Shown here piece after piece: positions 17,303 through 17,470 of a stretch of DNA of 17,470 bases; the first letter of the stretch is position 1, and each line of letters begins with the position of its first letter. Location of the stretch: NCBI GenBank assembly GCA_019634245.1, contig JAHQVR010000196.1:1-17470 (forward strand), read 5' to 3'. The notes beneath the pieces are model-generated. The model saw only the letters and a list, made by a program, of their open reading frames with translations, had not been told where the DNA came from and did no database searches. The position numbers and the translations under genes are program-made. Origin of the DNA: Gammaproteobacteria bacterium (GTDB lineage: Bacteria > Pseudomonadota > Gammaproteobacteria > Granulosicoccales > Granulosicoccaceae).

Positions 17303-17470
17303 CTATGTAATTCGCTCTATACTAGCAGCAATTTCATCTGCGTCGAACACCCGCTTCCAGTCGTCTTTCATTAATGTGGGTTTACCGAATTCGATGGCCT
17401 TATTGCACGCATCGGAAAACACACCATCAACCTCACCAAATATCACAGCACCCAAAATATTCATGTGACC
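17303..17470 (-). CDS. apnO: Phosphogluconate-dehydrogenase-like C-terminus; likely D-apionate oxidoisomerase (5' part outside window)
   Basis: The minus-strand frame is open from the window edge to the TAG at 17303-17305, giving the last 55 residues of a protein. The stretch GHMNILGAVIFGEVDGVFSD, then KAIEFGKP and DDWKRVFDADEI resembles, from memory, the C-terminal helical domain of the phosphogluconate-dehydrogenase-like family to which ApnO belongs. ApnO oxidises and isomerises D-apionate to 3-oxo-isoapionate with NAD, just before OiaK in the pathway. The Rossmann domain is outside the window, so this rests on a short match plus context. The gene is 27 bases upstream of gntR and would be co-transcribed with it and the RLP gene. 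Confidence 0.62.
   Translation of the reverse strand, partial: GHMNILGAVIFGEVDGVFSDACNKAIEFGKPTLMKDDWKRVFDADEIAASIERIT

Noticed and set aside
17061..17468. Plus-strand frame at the right edge
   Set aside because: It is antisense to gntR and to the apnO C-terminus, both of which have clear family features.

Overview
This 17.5 kb window most likely comes from a Gram-negative proteobacterium. It has periplasmic binding proteins with Sec signal peptides, a lipobox lipoprotein, a TRAP-type binding protein and good Shine-Dalgarno sites. The base composition is about half GC. Nothing in it fixes the genus. Coding density is high, no gap exceeds 200 bases, and I see no RNA genes, insertion sequences, phage genes or CRISPR.

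Nearly everything fits one job: uptake and breakdown of the branched pentose D-apiose or its acid D-apionate, by the route that uses a RuBisCO-like protein (RLP). Inferred order of steps: D-apionolactone to D-apionate (ApnL, cut by the left edge); to 3-oxo-isoapionate (ApnO, only its C-terminus at the right edge); phosphorylation by a DUF1537 kinase (OiaK); decarboxylation by the RLP (OiaX-like) to L-erythrulose 1-phosphate; isomerisation by a triosephosphate-isomerase paralogue (LerI) to D-erythrulose 4-phosphate; then by an RpiB paralogue (DerI) to D-erythrose 4-phosphate, which enters the pentose phosphate pathway. The D-apiose dehydrogenase expected at the start is not in the window. The enzyme names come from recognising families and from how well the set fits together, not from a database search.

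Layout. 3-500: end of apnL. 559-4848: a CUT1-type sugar ABC transporter (binding protein, two permeases, ATPase). 5031-9257: a CUT2, ribose-type ABC transporter (binding protein, DUF2291 lipoprotein, double ATPase, permease), closely followed by an HpaI-type aldolase, a D-2-hydroxyacid dehydrogenase and derI (to 11585). 11670-13106, minus strand: oiaK. 13181-13960, plus strand, divergent from oiaK: lerI. 14158-15177: a TRAP binding protein with no TRAP permease beside it. 15272-17470, minus strand: RLP, a GntR/FadR-type regulator and the end of apnO, in the transcription order apnO-gntR-RLP.

Most worth following up: the RLP pathway set itself; the aldolase and dehydrogenase pair, which has no role in the D-apionate routes I know; three different uptake systems in one locus; DUF2291 as a transporter-linked lipoprotein; and a group of palindromes and hairpins in the regulatory gaps, including GC-rich hairpins directly after both ABC binding-protein genes.
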